Origin: Moorella sp. Hama-1
Lineage (GTDB): Bacteria > Bacillota > DSM-521 > Neomoorellales > Neomoorellaceae
DNA: 64,000 nt
Assembly: GCF_023734095.1 (NCBI RefSeq)
Contig: NZ_AP024620.1
Location: forward strand, 1,670,501 to 1,734,500
Direction of reading: 5' to 3'
Below are positions 16,730 to 24,347 of the stretch, in pieces; the first letter of the stretch is position 1; each line of letters starts with the position of its first letter. A program made the translations under genes and the position numbers. The notes under the pieces were generated by a model. It did no database searches, was not told where the DNA came from, and saw nothing but the letters and a program-made list of their open reading frames with translations.

Positions 16730-17873
16730 TATGCATCACCCCCACCAGCTCTGTGATGGCCGTCAGGGTGGCATCGATGTCGGCAGTGGTATTAAAGAAA
16801 CCTGGGCTCAATCTTAAGGTGCCAGTCTGCAGGGTGCCAATGGTCCGGTGGGCCAGGGGAGCACAGTGCAGACCAGAACGGGTAACTAAATCGTAGTGCT
16901 CCGCCAGCCAGGCGCTAGCCTCGCCCGGGGAAAGGCCGCAGATATTTAGGGAGACCACCGGTACCCGCTCACCGGTGTTTAAGGGGCCATAAAGGGTTAC
17001 CCCCCGCAGGCGGCGCAATCCTTCCAGGAGCCGAGCCGTCAACTCCGTAGTATGGCGGCGGATATTATCCAGCCCCGTCTCCCGGATAAACCTGATCCCG
17101 GCCCCCAGGGCGGCGATGGCCGGGGCGTTGATGGTGCCGCTCTCGTACTTATCGGGCAGGATTTCTGGCTGGGTAAGGAGTTCGGACCGGCTGCCGGTAC
17201 CGCCAAAGATTAGGGGCCGTACGGTCTCGGGATAACGGATATAAAGCCCGCCGGTGCCGGGAGGTCCCAACAGACCCTTGTGGCCGGTGAAGGCCAGCAG
17301 GGTAACCCCGGCGGCCTCTACATCCACCGGTATCTCTCCGGCCGTCTGGGCTGTGTCCACCAGGTACTGGAGGTGATGCTGCCGGGCGATCTCCCCCACC
17401 TCGTTGACGGGCAGGAGGGTACCAATTACATTGGAGGCATGAGTCAAACAGATCAGCCTGGTCCGGGGGCCAATAGCCCTTTCCACATCACGTGGGTTGA
17501 GGCGGCCGTAGGGGTCGCAGTTAACAACAGTATACTCAATACCATTATCGTGAAGGGCGTACAGGGGCCGTGCTACGGCGTTATGCTCCAAGCTACTGAT
17601 TACCACGTGGTCGCCTGCTGCCAGCAGCCCCTGAAGGGCCAGGTTGAGGGCTTCGGTGGCATTGGCCGTGAAGATGACTTGCTCCGGTTCCCGGATGTTA
17701 AAAAAATCCGCCACTAGTTCCCTGGTCTCCAGGATCGCCCGGCCGGCATCCAGGGTGGCCCCGCCGGCGCCGCGGTTGACGCTGCCGCTCAAGTGACGCA
17801 GGTAGGCATCGTGGGTCTGGTAGACAACCTCCGGTTTGGGCCAGGAGGTGGCGGCATTATTGAGATAAATCAT
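16722..17873 (-). CDS. Cysteine desulfurase family protein (class V aminotransferase)
   Basis: A 383-residue PLP enzyme. YLNNAATSWPKP opens the fold, the PLP lysine is in LLAFTGHKGLLGPPGTGG, and the likely persulfide cysteine is in TRSGLHCAP. It should release sulfur (or selenium) from cysteine or selenocysteine as a persulfide, probably passed to the DUF3343 partner. ATG 17873 was chosen over the adjacent GTG. The ribosome site (GGGGAT) is weak. A hairpin CCCGGCC/GGCCGGG at 17896-17916 lies in the leader. Confidence 0.88.
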   Translation of the reverse strand: MIYLNNAATSWPKPEVVYQTHDAYLRHLSGSVNRGAGGATLDAGRAILETRELVADFFNIREPEQVIFTANATEALNLALQGLLAAGDHVVISSLEHNAVARPLYALHDNGIEYTVVNCDPYGRLNPRDVERAIGPRTRLICLTHASNVIGTLLPVNEVGEIARQHHLQYLVDTAQTAGEIPVDVEAAGVTLLAFTGHKGLLGPPGTGGLYIRYPETVRPLIFGGTGSRSELLTQPEILPDKYESGTINAPAIAALGAGIRFIRETGLDNIRRHTTELTARLLEGLRRLRGVTLYGPLNTGERVPVVSLNICGLSPGEASAWLAEHYDLVTRSGLHCAPLAHRTIGTLQTGTLRLSPGFFNTTADIDATLTAITELVGVMHNA

Positions 17874-18024
17874 CACCCGATCCCCAGCTTTCTCCCTCCC
17901 GGCCGGGGGCGGCCGGGATTTTTGTTCCCTGTATATTATTCTATTTTCTTTCTCCTTGACCTGTAGCCATAGTATGCCTTTTTGTTATAGTATGGCACAA
18001 CCTTCCCCCATCTTTGACCCGGTC

Positions 18025-18054
18025 TAAACTTTATGCCTGCCGGCATAAAGTTTA
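18025..18054. promoter_or_regulatory. Palindromic operator for DtxR-type regulator
   Basis: TAAACTTTATGCC and GGCATAAAGTTTA are perfect 13-base arms around TGCC. It lies 33 bases before the dtxR-like gene and in the divergent region with the desulfurase operon, so it may control either or both. Autoregulation by a DtxR/MntR protein is the likeliest role. Confidence 0.7.
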
Positions 18055-18087
18055 GGTATAAGGAAACACCGACGGGAGGGGATGAGC

Positions 18088-18561
18088 ATGTTAACCGAAA
18101 GCATGGAGGACTACCTGGAAATGATCTTCCGGATAATCCAGGAAAAGGGATATGTACGGGCCGTCGACCTGGCCGGGGCCCTGAATATTCAACCTTCATC
18201 CGTTACCAGGATGATCCAGAAACTCCACGAAGGCGGCTTTGTCGCCTATGAGAAGTACCGCCACATCGCCCTGACTGATAAAGGCCGGCGGACAGGTTAT
18301 TTCCTCGTCTGGCGTGACGAGATGCTCAAAGACTTCCTCACCCTCTTCAACGCTCGGGTCGGGGTGGAGGAACAGGTCGAGGGTATCGAGCATTATATCA
18401 CCCCGCCCACCATGTGCCTCTTCCGCAACCTGGTCCAGTATTTCCGCGCCCATCCGGAATATCTGGATGAGCTCCTGGCCCTGAGCCGCCTCAACAAGTA
18501 TCCCGAAGGGGAAAAATTGGAGGAACTGCGAGCCTGGCTATTCCGCCACGGCAGCGACTAA
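18088..18561 (+). CDS. DtxR/MntR-family metal-dependent regulator
   Basis: The 157-residue protein begins MLTESMEDYLEMIF, the standard start of this family with an Asp/Glu metal-ligand pair. A winged helix follows (VRAVDLAGALNIQPSSVTRMIQKL). The second metal-site motif is VEEQVEGIEHYI. The SH3 domain of classical DtxR is absent, as in MntR. I chose ATG 18088 because GGGAGGGG lies seven bases before it, whereas ATG 18082 would be almost on top of it. Metal specificity is unknown. Confidence 0.85.
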   Translation: MLTESMEDYLEMIFRIIQEKGYVRAVDLAGALNIQPSSVTRMIQKLHEGGFVAYEKYRHIALTDKGRRTGYFLVWRDEMLKDFLTLFNARVGVEEQVEGIEHYITPPTMCLFRNLVQYFRAHPEYLDELLALSRLNKYPEGEKLEELRAWLFRHGSD

Positions 18562-18577
18562 GGTTGACCGACAAAAC

Positions 18578-18606
18578 AGCCCCGGAAGTTTCTTCCGGGG
18601 CCGGCA
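18578..18606. terminator. Bidirectional terminator between dtxR and trxB-like genes
   Basis: CCCCGGAAG-ttt-CTTCCGGGG is a perfect hairpin between two convergent genes. The minus-strand side continues CTGTTTTG. Confidence 0.6.
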
Positions 18607-18660
18607 AGCAGACCGCTCTCTAAACAATTTACTATCTGTCGTCCCGGCGTAACGGCTGAC

Positions 18661-19899
18661 TCAGGCCGCCAACTGCCTGATCCGGGCTTCAATAAGTTCC
18701 GGGGTCAAATTGTCCAGGTCCAGGACCTCGGTAACCTGGCCGTCCTGCATTAAAACCAGACAGGCATCCCCCTGAAGACCCAGGCGCAGGGCCATACTCT
18801 TACCTTTATAAACATCGATCTTGCTGAGTTTTACTTCCGGGTGCTTTTGCAGGATGCTCTCAACGGCGGTCATCATTTCCCGGCAGCGGGCCTCGGTGGG
18901 ATCGTAACAAAACACCAGCTGCGGCCCTTTAACCTGCCGGAACTCCCGGTCAAAGTACTCACTTTCGGCTATATAACGTTCGGCCATAAAGCCGGCCACG
19001 GCCCCATCACCAACGGCCGTGGCCACCTGGCGCAGGACTTTATCCCGCACATCGCCGGCGGCAAAGACCCCCGGGATGTTGGTCTCCATCTGCTCATTGG
19101 TGATAATGTAACCGCGTTCGTTTATATTGATGATATCGCGGAAGAGTTCGGTGTTGGGCAGGTAGCCGATAAAGAGGAAGCAGCCCTCAACCCTGACGGG
19201 TATTCTCGCTCCCGTCTTGACATTCTTCAAGATTACCGTGTCCAGGCGTTCGTCACCGGTAAACTCGTCAACCATGGTGTTCCAGATGAAGTGCAGCTTT
19301 TCATTCTGTCGCGCCTGTTCCTGGGCCACCTTGTTGGCGTCCATGATGCCCTCGTCGTGGATGACGGAGATATAAACCTTGCTGGCGAATTTGGTCAGGA
19401 AGATGGCTTCTTCAATGGCGGCGTCGCCGCTGCCGATGACCATTACTTCTTTGCCGGTGTAGTAGGCCGCATCACAGGTGGCACAGAAGGAGATGCCCTT
19501 GTCATAGAGAAACTTCTCCTCCCCCTTGGCCCCTGTCAGGCGCGGTTTACCGCCGGTGGCGATGACTACGGCTTTGGCGTGGTAATCGGTACGGAAGGTC
19601 CTGACGACCTTAGTTTCGCCCTCCAGGTCGACACCCTGGACGTCGGCCAGTTTAACCTTGACGTTGAACTTCTTAGCCTGGCGTTCGAATAGCTGCATTA
19701 AGCCCAAACCGCTGTTCCCCTCGGGGAAACCGGGGTAGTTTTCGATTTCGTTGGTATAGGTGGCCAGGCCGCCCGGCAGGGATTTTTCGATCATAATGGT
19801 TTTCAAGCGGGCGCGGCCGGCATAAATGGCGGCCGTCATCCCGGCGGCACCGCCGCCGATGACAACGACATCGTATTCCTCGATTTTCTTTTCCCGCAT
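18661..19899 (-). CDS. Thioredoxin reductase-like flavoprotein with C-terminal thioredoxin-fold domain
   Basis: Residues 1-310 are a thioredoxin reductase: FAD motif GGGAAG, redox-active FCATCDAA, NAD(P) motif GSGDAA, and the late FAAGDVR. About 95 further residues (LVFCYDPTEARC to the end) resemble a thioredoxin or glutaredoxin fold whose cysteines are spread as C-x7-C instead of CxxC. It is the last gene of the yeeE-tusA operon and could supply reducing power for persulfide or selenide handling. ATG 19899 follows AAAGGGG at better spacing than the GTG at 19908. Confidence 0.85.
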   Translation of the reverse strand: MREKKIEEYDVVVIGGGAAGMTAAIYAGRARLKTIMIEKSLPGGLATYTNEIENYPGFPEGNSGLGLMQLFERQAKKFNVKVKLADVQGVDLEGETKVVRTFRTDYHAKAVVIATGGKPRLTGAKGEEKFLYDKGISFCATCDAAYYTGKEVMVIGSGDAAIEEAIFLTKFASKVYISVIHDEGIMDANKVAQEQARQNEKLHFIWNTMVDEFTGDERLDTVILKNVKTGARIPVRVEGCFLFIGYLPNTELFRDIININERGYIITNEQMETNIPGVFAAGDVRDKVLRQVATAVGDGAVAGFMAERYIAESEYFDREFRQVKGPQLVFCYDPTEARCREMMTAVESILQKHPEVKLSKIDVYKGKSMALRLGLQGDACLVLMQDGQVTEVLDLDNLTPELIEARIRQLAA

Positions 19900-19972
19900 T
19901 CCTGGCACCCCTTTCCCTATAAGACGGGCAGCGGGGAAACCCCACTGCCATTATCATTTAGTTATATAAACC

Positions 19973-20515
19973 TTAGATAAGGTATTTGGTTAAAATCTTG
20001 GCTCCAAAGAAAGCGCCGACCAGCAGGAAGATGGCAAACACCCAACCGTGAAGCGACATCGAAGCCGTGCCGCTAAATAAAGCACCGATGTTTCAGCCAT
20101 AGGCAATCCTGGCGCCGTAACCCATCAACAACCCCCCGGCCACGGCCCCCACAACCTGCTTGTAGTTCTTGATCTTTTTGATGCGAAACTGGGAAGCCAG
20201 CAACGTGGCCAGGAGGGCTCCCAGGATAATACCCACGTCCAGGATAGAACCACCGTCGTTCAAGAAACCCCCGGCCAGCATTTTAGCGTTGGCCGGCGAT
20301 TGGTAGAAGGCCCACTTCTCTGGGTGGAAACCCAGAGCCTGGACAACCCAGGCACCCCAGTTGGCAAAGGCGGTGGTGATCCCCCAGGGCGCGCCGAAGG
20401 TGGCAAAGTGGACGACGTTCAGGACGCCCAGGAAAATACCCCCTAGCCAGTAGGGAAACGCATCCTTTAAGATGGCGTTCTTGAGCTTTAACGCCTCTTC
20501 CTGGTACCTGCTCAT
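19973..20515 (-). CDS. YeeE/YedE transporter C-terminal half, candidate selenoprotein (UGA as Sec)
   Basis: The reading frame runs from ATG 20515 to a TGA at 20093-20095 (codon 141) and continues in frame for 39 more codons to TAA at 19973. The segment around the TGA reads YGARIAYG-U-NIGALFSG, then SLHGW; other YeeE/YedE proteins have Cys at this spot (GCNIGA). The downstream residues keep the family pattern and a transmembrane helix, so this is not a chance extension. A SECIS-like hairpin starts 18 bases after the TGA. The product (180 residues) is the second half of a YeeE, whose first half is at 20932-21603. YeeE proteins import thiosulfate through conserved cysteines. Confidence 0.8.
20052..20074 (-). 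promoter_or_regulatory. SECIS-like hairpin for UGA recoding
   Basis: AGCGGCA pairs with TGTCGCT (one G-U) around a 9-base loop CGGCTTCGA whose 5' side contains GG. The apical loop lies about 25 bases after the UGA, inside the range for bacterial SECIS elements. It is inside the coding frame, as required in bacteria. Confidence 0.6.
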
Positions 20516-20569
20516 GATAATCCTCCCTTCCCTATTTAAAATTATTACGAGTCGATATTTCCGGGGGGA

Positions 20570-20797
20570 CTACTTGGTTTTCTCGATAATTACATCCCAG
20601 CGTCCTTCTTCGATTTCTTCCAGTTCTACGTTATACCCCTGCTTGCGCGCCCATTCCGGGACGTTCTTCATGGCGCAACTATGGTCAATCTCCACAATCA
20701 GGATATCCCCAACTTTTAACTCCTTCATTTTCTTCTCCGTGCGGATTAAAGGCACCGGGCAGGCTTCGCCCAGGGCATCCAGGGTATATTCGGCCAT
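20570..20797 (-). CDS. TusA-like sulfur/selenium carrier
   Basis: The 75-residue protein has the TusA fold with the active CPVP motif (LGEACPVPLIRTEKKMKEL), where the cysteine carries a persulfide. It lies between the two halves of a split YeeE transporter in one operon, which suggests that it receives sulfur (or selenium) from the transporter. GGAGG before ATG 20797 comes from the end of dispersed repeat copy B. Confidence 0.9.
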   Translation of the reverse strand: MAEYTLDALGEACPVPLIRTEKKMKELKVGDILIVEIDHSCAMKNVPEWARKQGYNVELEEIEEGRWDVIIEKTK

Positions 20798-20802
20798 GGT
20801 AA

Positions 20803-20911
20803 ATCAACCTCCGATATTAGATGTGAGATGTGGGAGGTGCGAGGTGGGATGCTTACCTCTCATTTCTCCCGTTTGCTGGCGGCGCGTGCCGCCATGGGTG
20901 ACTCCTCATAA
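20803..20911 (-). repeat. Dispersed leader repeat, copy B
   Basis: This copy carries the GGCGGCACGCGCCGCC hairpin, the CACCTCC-type pyrimidine tract and the terminal ATATCGGAGG that forms the TusA ribosome site. It lacks the AACTGGCT inverted repeat found in the other copies. Confidence 0.65.
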
Positions 20912-20931
20912 CAACCAGCAAAGTCTTGCCT

Positions 20932-21603
20932 TTAATCTGCCTTGCGGTACTCCCACCAGGTGGCCAGCCAGTACAGGCCGCCCAGGAGGGCCAGTTGTAA
21001 CAACAGGGCCAGGGGCCAACCCAGAACATTGGGCAAAAATACCGCCGGCGAGGATTTCATGGAAAAGCCCTGCCACCAGCCAAACTGGTAGGCACCCAGG
21101 GCCGAACCGGCGACAAAGAAGACCAGGGTGAGCATCAGCATGATAAAGCCTTCGCCGACCCGCATCAGGGTCCCCGAAGCGCAGCCGCCGGCAATAACCA
21201 TACCAACCCCGAATAAAATGGCGCCGATAACGGTATGGATACCCACCGGGCTGATGAAACCGGGAATGGGTTTACCGGCCATATAAGCGGAGAACTGGAT
21301 ACCGGCAAAGCCGACGGTGGCCACAGCAATAGCTATAATCACGGCCCGGGTTAAAGAGGTGCTGCCCGTCAGGACCGGGTCGCGCATGGATGCGGTAAAG
21401 CAAAAACGGGAGCGTTGCAAAACAAAGCCAAAGGCGATGCCGAAGATCCACTTGGCGGCCAGGTCGATTTTCAGGCTCCCCAGGAAAACGCCCAGGATGA
21501 TCACCAGGGCCAGGACCAGGAGGGCATAACCGAGCTGGCTCTTTTTTGGGGCTTTAGCTCGCGTACCTACCCGGGACCGGAGGGAAACCTCACTTTGTGC
21601 CAT
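20932..21603 (-). CDS. YeeE/YedE transporter N-terminal half
   Basis: A 223-residue membrane protein with about five hydrophobic segments. It carries the first two cysteine motifs of the family: RSRFCFTASMRD near residue 70 and AGGCASGTLMRVGEG near 145. The third conserved cysteine position is supplied by the separate downstream gene as the UGA codon. Together they add up to a normal YeeE (about 400 residues). ATG 21603 has GGAGG upstream. The operon also holds tusA and a trxB-like gene. Thiosulfate import is the known role of YeeE; selenium transport is possible. Confidence 0.82.
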   Translation of the reverse strand: MAQSEVSLRSRVGTRAKAPKKSQLGYALLVLALVIILGVFLGSLKIDLAAKWIFGIAFGFVLQRSRFCFTASMRDPVLTGSTSLTRAVIIAIAVATVGFAGIQFSAYMAGKPIPGFISPVGIHTVIGAILFGVGMVIAGGCASGTLMRVGEGFIMLMLTLVFFVAGSALGAYQFGWWQGFSMKSSPAVFLPNVLGWPLALLLQLALLGGLYWLATWWEYRKAD

Positions 21604-21628
21604 GTTCCCACCTCCATTAAGCTCAGGT

Positions 21629-21648
21629 ATAGTGAAGGCCTTCACTAT
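21629..21648. promoter_or_regulatory. Perfect 20-bp palindrome upstream of yeeE
   Basis: ATAGTGAAGGCCTTCACTAT is self-complementary and lies 26 bases before the yeeE start, in the likely 5' leader. It could be a repressor operator or an RNA hairpin. Confidence 0.55.
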
Positions 21649-21691
21649 CACCAGTTTAAGATATTTAGGTGCAGTTGTAAACTTAGCTTCA

Positions 21692-21707
21692 CTTATGCTA
21701 CTATAAG
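21692..21707. promoter_or_regulatory. LysR-type box between yeeE and lysR
   Basis: CTTAT-n6-ATAAG fits the T-N11-A pattern recognised by LysR regulators and lies in the divergent intergenic region. Confidence 0.5.
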
Positions 21708-21866
21708 GGTAGCTTATATTGAACTGTATCCATAAAATCCGTATTCCAGCCAAAGGCCGGTTGAATCAGGCGTTCGGGCTAAATTGTCCGGTAACCATAT
21801 AGCCAAAACTTGCCTAACTTGTCGGTCGGTTACAGGTTCTGCACTTGCCACCGGGAGGGAACATCA

Positions 21867-22769
21867 ATTAACCTTAATAACCTGCGGGTTTTTGCCACCG
21901 TTGCTGAAACTGGTAGCCTCTCGGAGGCGGCCGAGCGCCTCTTCCTGACCCAGCCGGCCGTGACCCAGCAGATTAAACACCTGGAGAACCATTTTGCCAT
22001 CCAACTCCTGGAACGCACCAACCGGGGGGTGACCCTCACCGATGCCGGCGAGGTTTTAAGGGACTACGCGCGGCAAATAGTTTCCCTGTATGACGAGCTG
22101 GAAAGCAACCTGGAAAACCTGCGGGCTTCCGTCAGCGGTCACCTGACCGTCGGCGCTACCTCCACCATCGGCGGCTACGCTGTCCCCTGCAGTATCTGTA
22201 TATTTAAAGAGAAATTCCCGGAAGCCGTCTTAAAGCTCAAAGTAGCCAACCTTACCCAGATTAGCAATGACCTGAAGGAAGGGCAGATCGACATCGCCAT
22301 TATTGAAGGCCAGGATTTAAGTGGCCCCTTTATTAAGTGGGAGCTAGCCACCGACCGGCTGGTGGTCATCGCTCCCAATCGCAAGCCCTGGGCCGGCCGT
22401 ACCAGCATCAGTATAGAGGAATTGAAAATACAGCCCTTTATCATCAGGGAAGCCGGCTCGGGTACCCGCCAGGTTATCGAAGAGGCCCTGGCTTCTATCG
22501 GGATCGATTTATCCCAGCTTAACATCGTAGTTGAGCTGGCCAGCGTCGACTCCATCAAAGCCGCCGTTGAAGCCGGAGTGGGCATCTCAATTATGTCACG
22601 ACTGGCCCTGCGGAAGGAGCTGCATACCCGTACCCTGCTGGCCCTGGAACTCGAAGGCCTTTCCCTCGAGCAAAAAATATACCTGGCCTATAACCGCGAA
22701 AGAGTACAGACCAGGCTGGGCAAAGCCTTCATCAACTTCTTGCGTTCCCCGAACCGGGGGTTCTGTTAA
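21867..22769 (+). CDS. LysR-family regulator (CysB-like), possible ATT start
   Basis: The 301-residue protein has an N-terminal winged HTH (TGSLSEAAERLFLTQPAVTQQIKHLE) and a LysR substrate-binding domain. It is divergent from the yeeE-tusA operon and likely controls it in response to a sulfur signal. Family members start just before NLNNLRVFATVAE. Here that codon is ATT 21867, with GGGAGGG seven bases upstream. The nearest in-frame ATG is 21810 and has no good ribosome site. ATT starts are rare, so the exact start is uncertain. Confidence 0.85.
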   Translation: MNLNNLRVFATVAETGSLSEAAERLFLTQPAVTQQIKHLENHFAIQLLERTNRGVTLTDAGEVLRDYARQIVSLYDELESNLENLRASVSGHLTVGATSTIGGYAVPCSICIFKEKFPEAVLKLKVANLTQISNDLKEGQIDIAIIEGQDLSGPFIKWELATDRLVVIAPNRKPWAGRTSISIEELKIQPFIIREAGSGTRQVIEEALASIGIDLSQLNIVVELASVDSIKAAVEAGVGISIMSRLALRKELHTRTLLALELEGLSLEQKIYLAYNRERVQTRLGKAFINFLRSPNRGFC

Positions 22770-22997
22770 CTATTTCACCCGCCGCACAGATACTTGCCAG
22801 ATGCCTGTATCAATCTCCTTGACTGCCGTCTTATAACCCTTCCGCCGCATTTCATTACTAATAGTTATGCAGGCGCAACTATGATCGGTTTCCAGGATGA
22901 TGGCGTCGCCTATATCCAGTTCTTTGAGCTTTTCCCGGATCCTAATATTAGGCACCGGGCACATTTCACCCAGGGCGTCGATAAAATATTCAGCCAC
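22770..22997 (-). CDS. TusA-like sulfur/selenium carrier, second copy
   Basis: A 75-residue TusA paralogue with LGEMCPVPNIRIREKLKELDIGD. It is close in length and sequence to the copy at 20570. The start is GTG 22997 with GAGGTGA upstream. Its stop abuts the convergent lysR stop. It has a sigma-H-like promoter of its own. Confidence 0.88.
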   Translation of the reverse strand: MAEYFIDALGEMCPVPNIRIREKLKELDIGDAIILETDHSCACITISNEMRRKGYKTAVKEIDTGIWQVSVRRVK

Positions 22998-23019
22998 AAT
23001 GGCTCACCTCAGTTGGCTT

Positions 23020-23046
23020 ATTTCGCACCTCAAAGGCAAAATTCCT
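23020..23046 (-). promoter_or_regulatory. Sigma-H-like promoter of second tusA
   Basis: On the minus strand AGGAATTT is followed after 12 bases by GCGAAA. This is one base off the sigma-H -10 pattern. Confidence 0.4.
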
Positions 23047-23093
23047 GCCCGTAACCATCCTCGTCGGCCACTGTCATACAAATGGCTTATGAC

Positions 23094-23122
23094 AAAAAAA
23101 GAACCGGGAAAAAATTCCCGGC
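23094..23122 (-). terminator. Terminator of DUF5320 gene
   Basis: CCGGGAA/TTCCCGG hairpin followed on the minus strand by seven T. Confidence 0.8.
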
Positions 23123-23142
23123 CCTGGCTTTTAACCCGTTCT

Positions 23143-23535
23143 CTACAGATCTTCTTCCTGACCAGGTGCATCTTGATCACGGTTATCCTGCTGCCTGGCC
23201 TTCAGTTGTTCCTTAACGGCCTGTAACTGGCTTTCCAGCATGGCGGCCTGCTGCTTCAAGAATTCCACCTCAGGCGCCGTGCCTTGCGGAGGAACCGCAC
23301 CGGGAAAGGGTGCGCCCCACCAGCCTGCCGGTAACCAACCATAAGCTGGCGGGAAAAACCCCCAGGCCAATCTACGACCCAAACCCGGCCCGCGGCCGCG
23401 ACCCAGACCCAGTCCCCGTCCAAAGCCGGGGGTTGGATTCATAAAGCCCGGTACAGGGAAACCGTTACAATACCCGGCACCGCGACCGGTCCGGGGTCCC
23501 AGTCCCCAGGGACCCGTCCTATCACCACGTGGCAT
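23143..23535 (-). CDS. DUF5320 family protein
   Basis: The 130-residue protein opens MPRGDRTGPWGLGPRTGRGAGYC, the DUF5320 signature. A Gly/Arg/Pro-rich stretch with tryptophans follows, then a C-terminal coiled coil (VEFLKQQAAMLESQLQAVKEQLK). The family often accompanies NifX/NifB-like or Fe-S genes. It has its own promoter, which shares an operator-like block with the iscU-like gene 600 bases away. Confidence 0.8.
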   Translation of the reverse strand: MPRGDRTGPWGLGPRTGRGAGYCNGFPVPGFMNPTPGFGRGLGLGRGRGPGLGRRLAWGFFPPAYGWLPAGWWGAPFPGAVPPQGTAPEVEFLKQQAAMLESQLQAVKEQLKARQQDNRDQDAPGQEEDL

Positions 23536-23571
23536 CTTCCTTGCCCTCCTTTCGGTCCTATGTTCATTATT

Positions 23572-23600
23572 AGTATATGACTATTTTGGTCATAAGTCAA
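23572..23600 (-). promoter_or_regulatory. Promoter with operator of DUF5320 gene
   Basis: TTGACT and TATACT are 17 bases apart on the minus strand. The spacer holds the inverted repeat TATGAC-n7-GTCATA (23576-23594). Nearly the same block recurs at 24201-24229. Confidence 0.7.
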
Positions 23601-23635
23601 TAATAAATGCAAAAAAATATGCTAAGGAACAGCCC

Positions 23636-23770
23636 TTACCGGCAAATTAATTGGTTAGGGTGTTCCCGGGATAATTCCAGAAAGGCCTTAAGCACCGACT
23701 GGCGCTGGGGGGTTAAACGCCGCTCGCTCTTTTTAAACTTTTCCGGATCCAGGGCTACCCCGGCGACCAT
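23636..23770 (-). pseudogene. Fur-family regulator, N-terminal fragment
   Basis: Only 44 residues remain: KKSERRLTPQRQSVLKAFLEL, the start of a Fur/PerR winged helix, then a stop where the DNA-recognition helix should continue. It overlaps the 3' end of the iscU-like gene. A full Fur has about 140 residues, so this copy is dead unless the fragment has another role. Confidence 0.65.
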
Positions 23771-24152
23771 TTTCCTGACCCCCCGCCTGCATTTTTGCCT
23801 GGTAGTTACGGATTGCATCATGGAGGGCGCTGGCGCCCAGGTTGGAGCAGTGCAGTTTAACTTCCGGCAAACCGCCGATGGCTGCCGCTACATCAGCGTC
23901 GGTAATGCGCAAGCCCTCCTCTAAAGTTTTTCCGCGGGCCATCTCCGTAAGGATGCTGCTGGTGGCTATGGCTGCCGGGCAACCATGCACCTGAAACTTA
24001 ACATCGACCAGGCGGTTATCCCGGACCTTGATATAGATGCACAGGTAATCGCCACACCCGGGATCGCCTATAGCACCTATGCCATCGGCATCTTCTATAC
24101 GTCCCACATTACGTGGATTAAGAAAATGATCTATAACCAGGTCGCCATACAT
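23733..24152 (-). CDS. IscU/NifU-type Fe-S scaffold protein
   Basis: The 139-residue product has the three scaffold cysteines: GDPGCGD, VHGCPAAIATSS and KLHCSNLGASALHDAI. The C-terminal 20 residues are a polar extension. It assembles Fe-S clusters with sulfur from a desulfurase. No iscS is adjacent; the desulfurase at 16722 is a different subfamily. Confidence 0.9.
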   Translation of the reverse strand: MYGDLVIDHFLNPRNVGRIEDADGIGAIGDPGCGDYLCIYIKVRDNRLVDVKFQVHGCPAAIATSSILTEMARGKTLEEGLRITDADVAAAIGGLPEVKLHCSNLGASALHDAIRNYQAKMQAGGQENGRRGSPGSGKV

Positions 24153-24200
24153 TGACTTTTACCCCCAGGAAGATGGTTTAGGATTACTAAATCTATTGAC

Positions 24201-24229
24201 ATTATAGACCTGTTTTGGCCATACGTCAA
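24201..24229 (-). promoter_or_regulatory. Promoter with operator of iscU-like gene
   Basis: TTGACG and TATAAT are 17 bases apart on the minus strand. The spacer TATGGCCAAAACAGGTC parallels that of the DUF5320 promoter, pointing to one shared regulator. Confidence 0.7.
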
Positions 24230-24293
24230 TAACAACATGGACTTAATTCTTCGCGTTGACTTGACCTATGGCAATAATGCCAGTCGACCCGCA

Positions 24294-24327
24294 AAAATCT
24301 AAAGGGGCGGGTAATCCCGCCCCTTCC
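24294..24327 (-). terminator. Terminator of activase gene
   Basis: GGGGCGGG-atta-CCCGCCCC on the minus strand is followed by TTTAGATTTTT, just after the activase stop. Confidence 0.75.
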
Positions 24328-24347
24328 AACGGCCATTTCACTGACCC

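Noticed and set aside
20093-20515. YeeE-like gene ending at the TGA at 20093
   Set aside because: Family sequence continues in frame after the TGA with matching residues and a membrane helix, and a SECIS-like stem follows, so I extended the gene to 19973.
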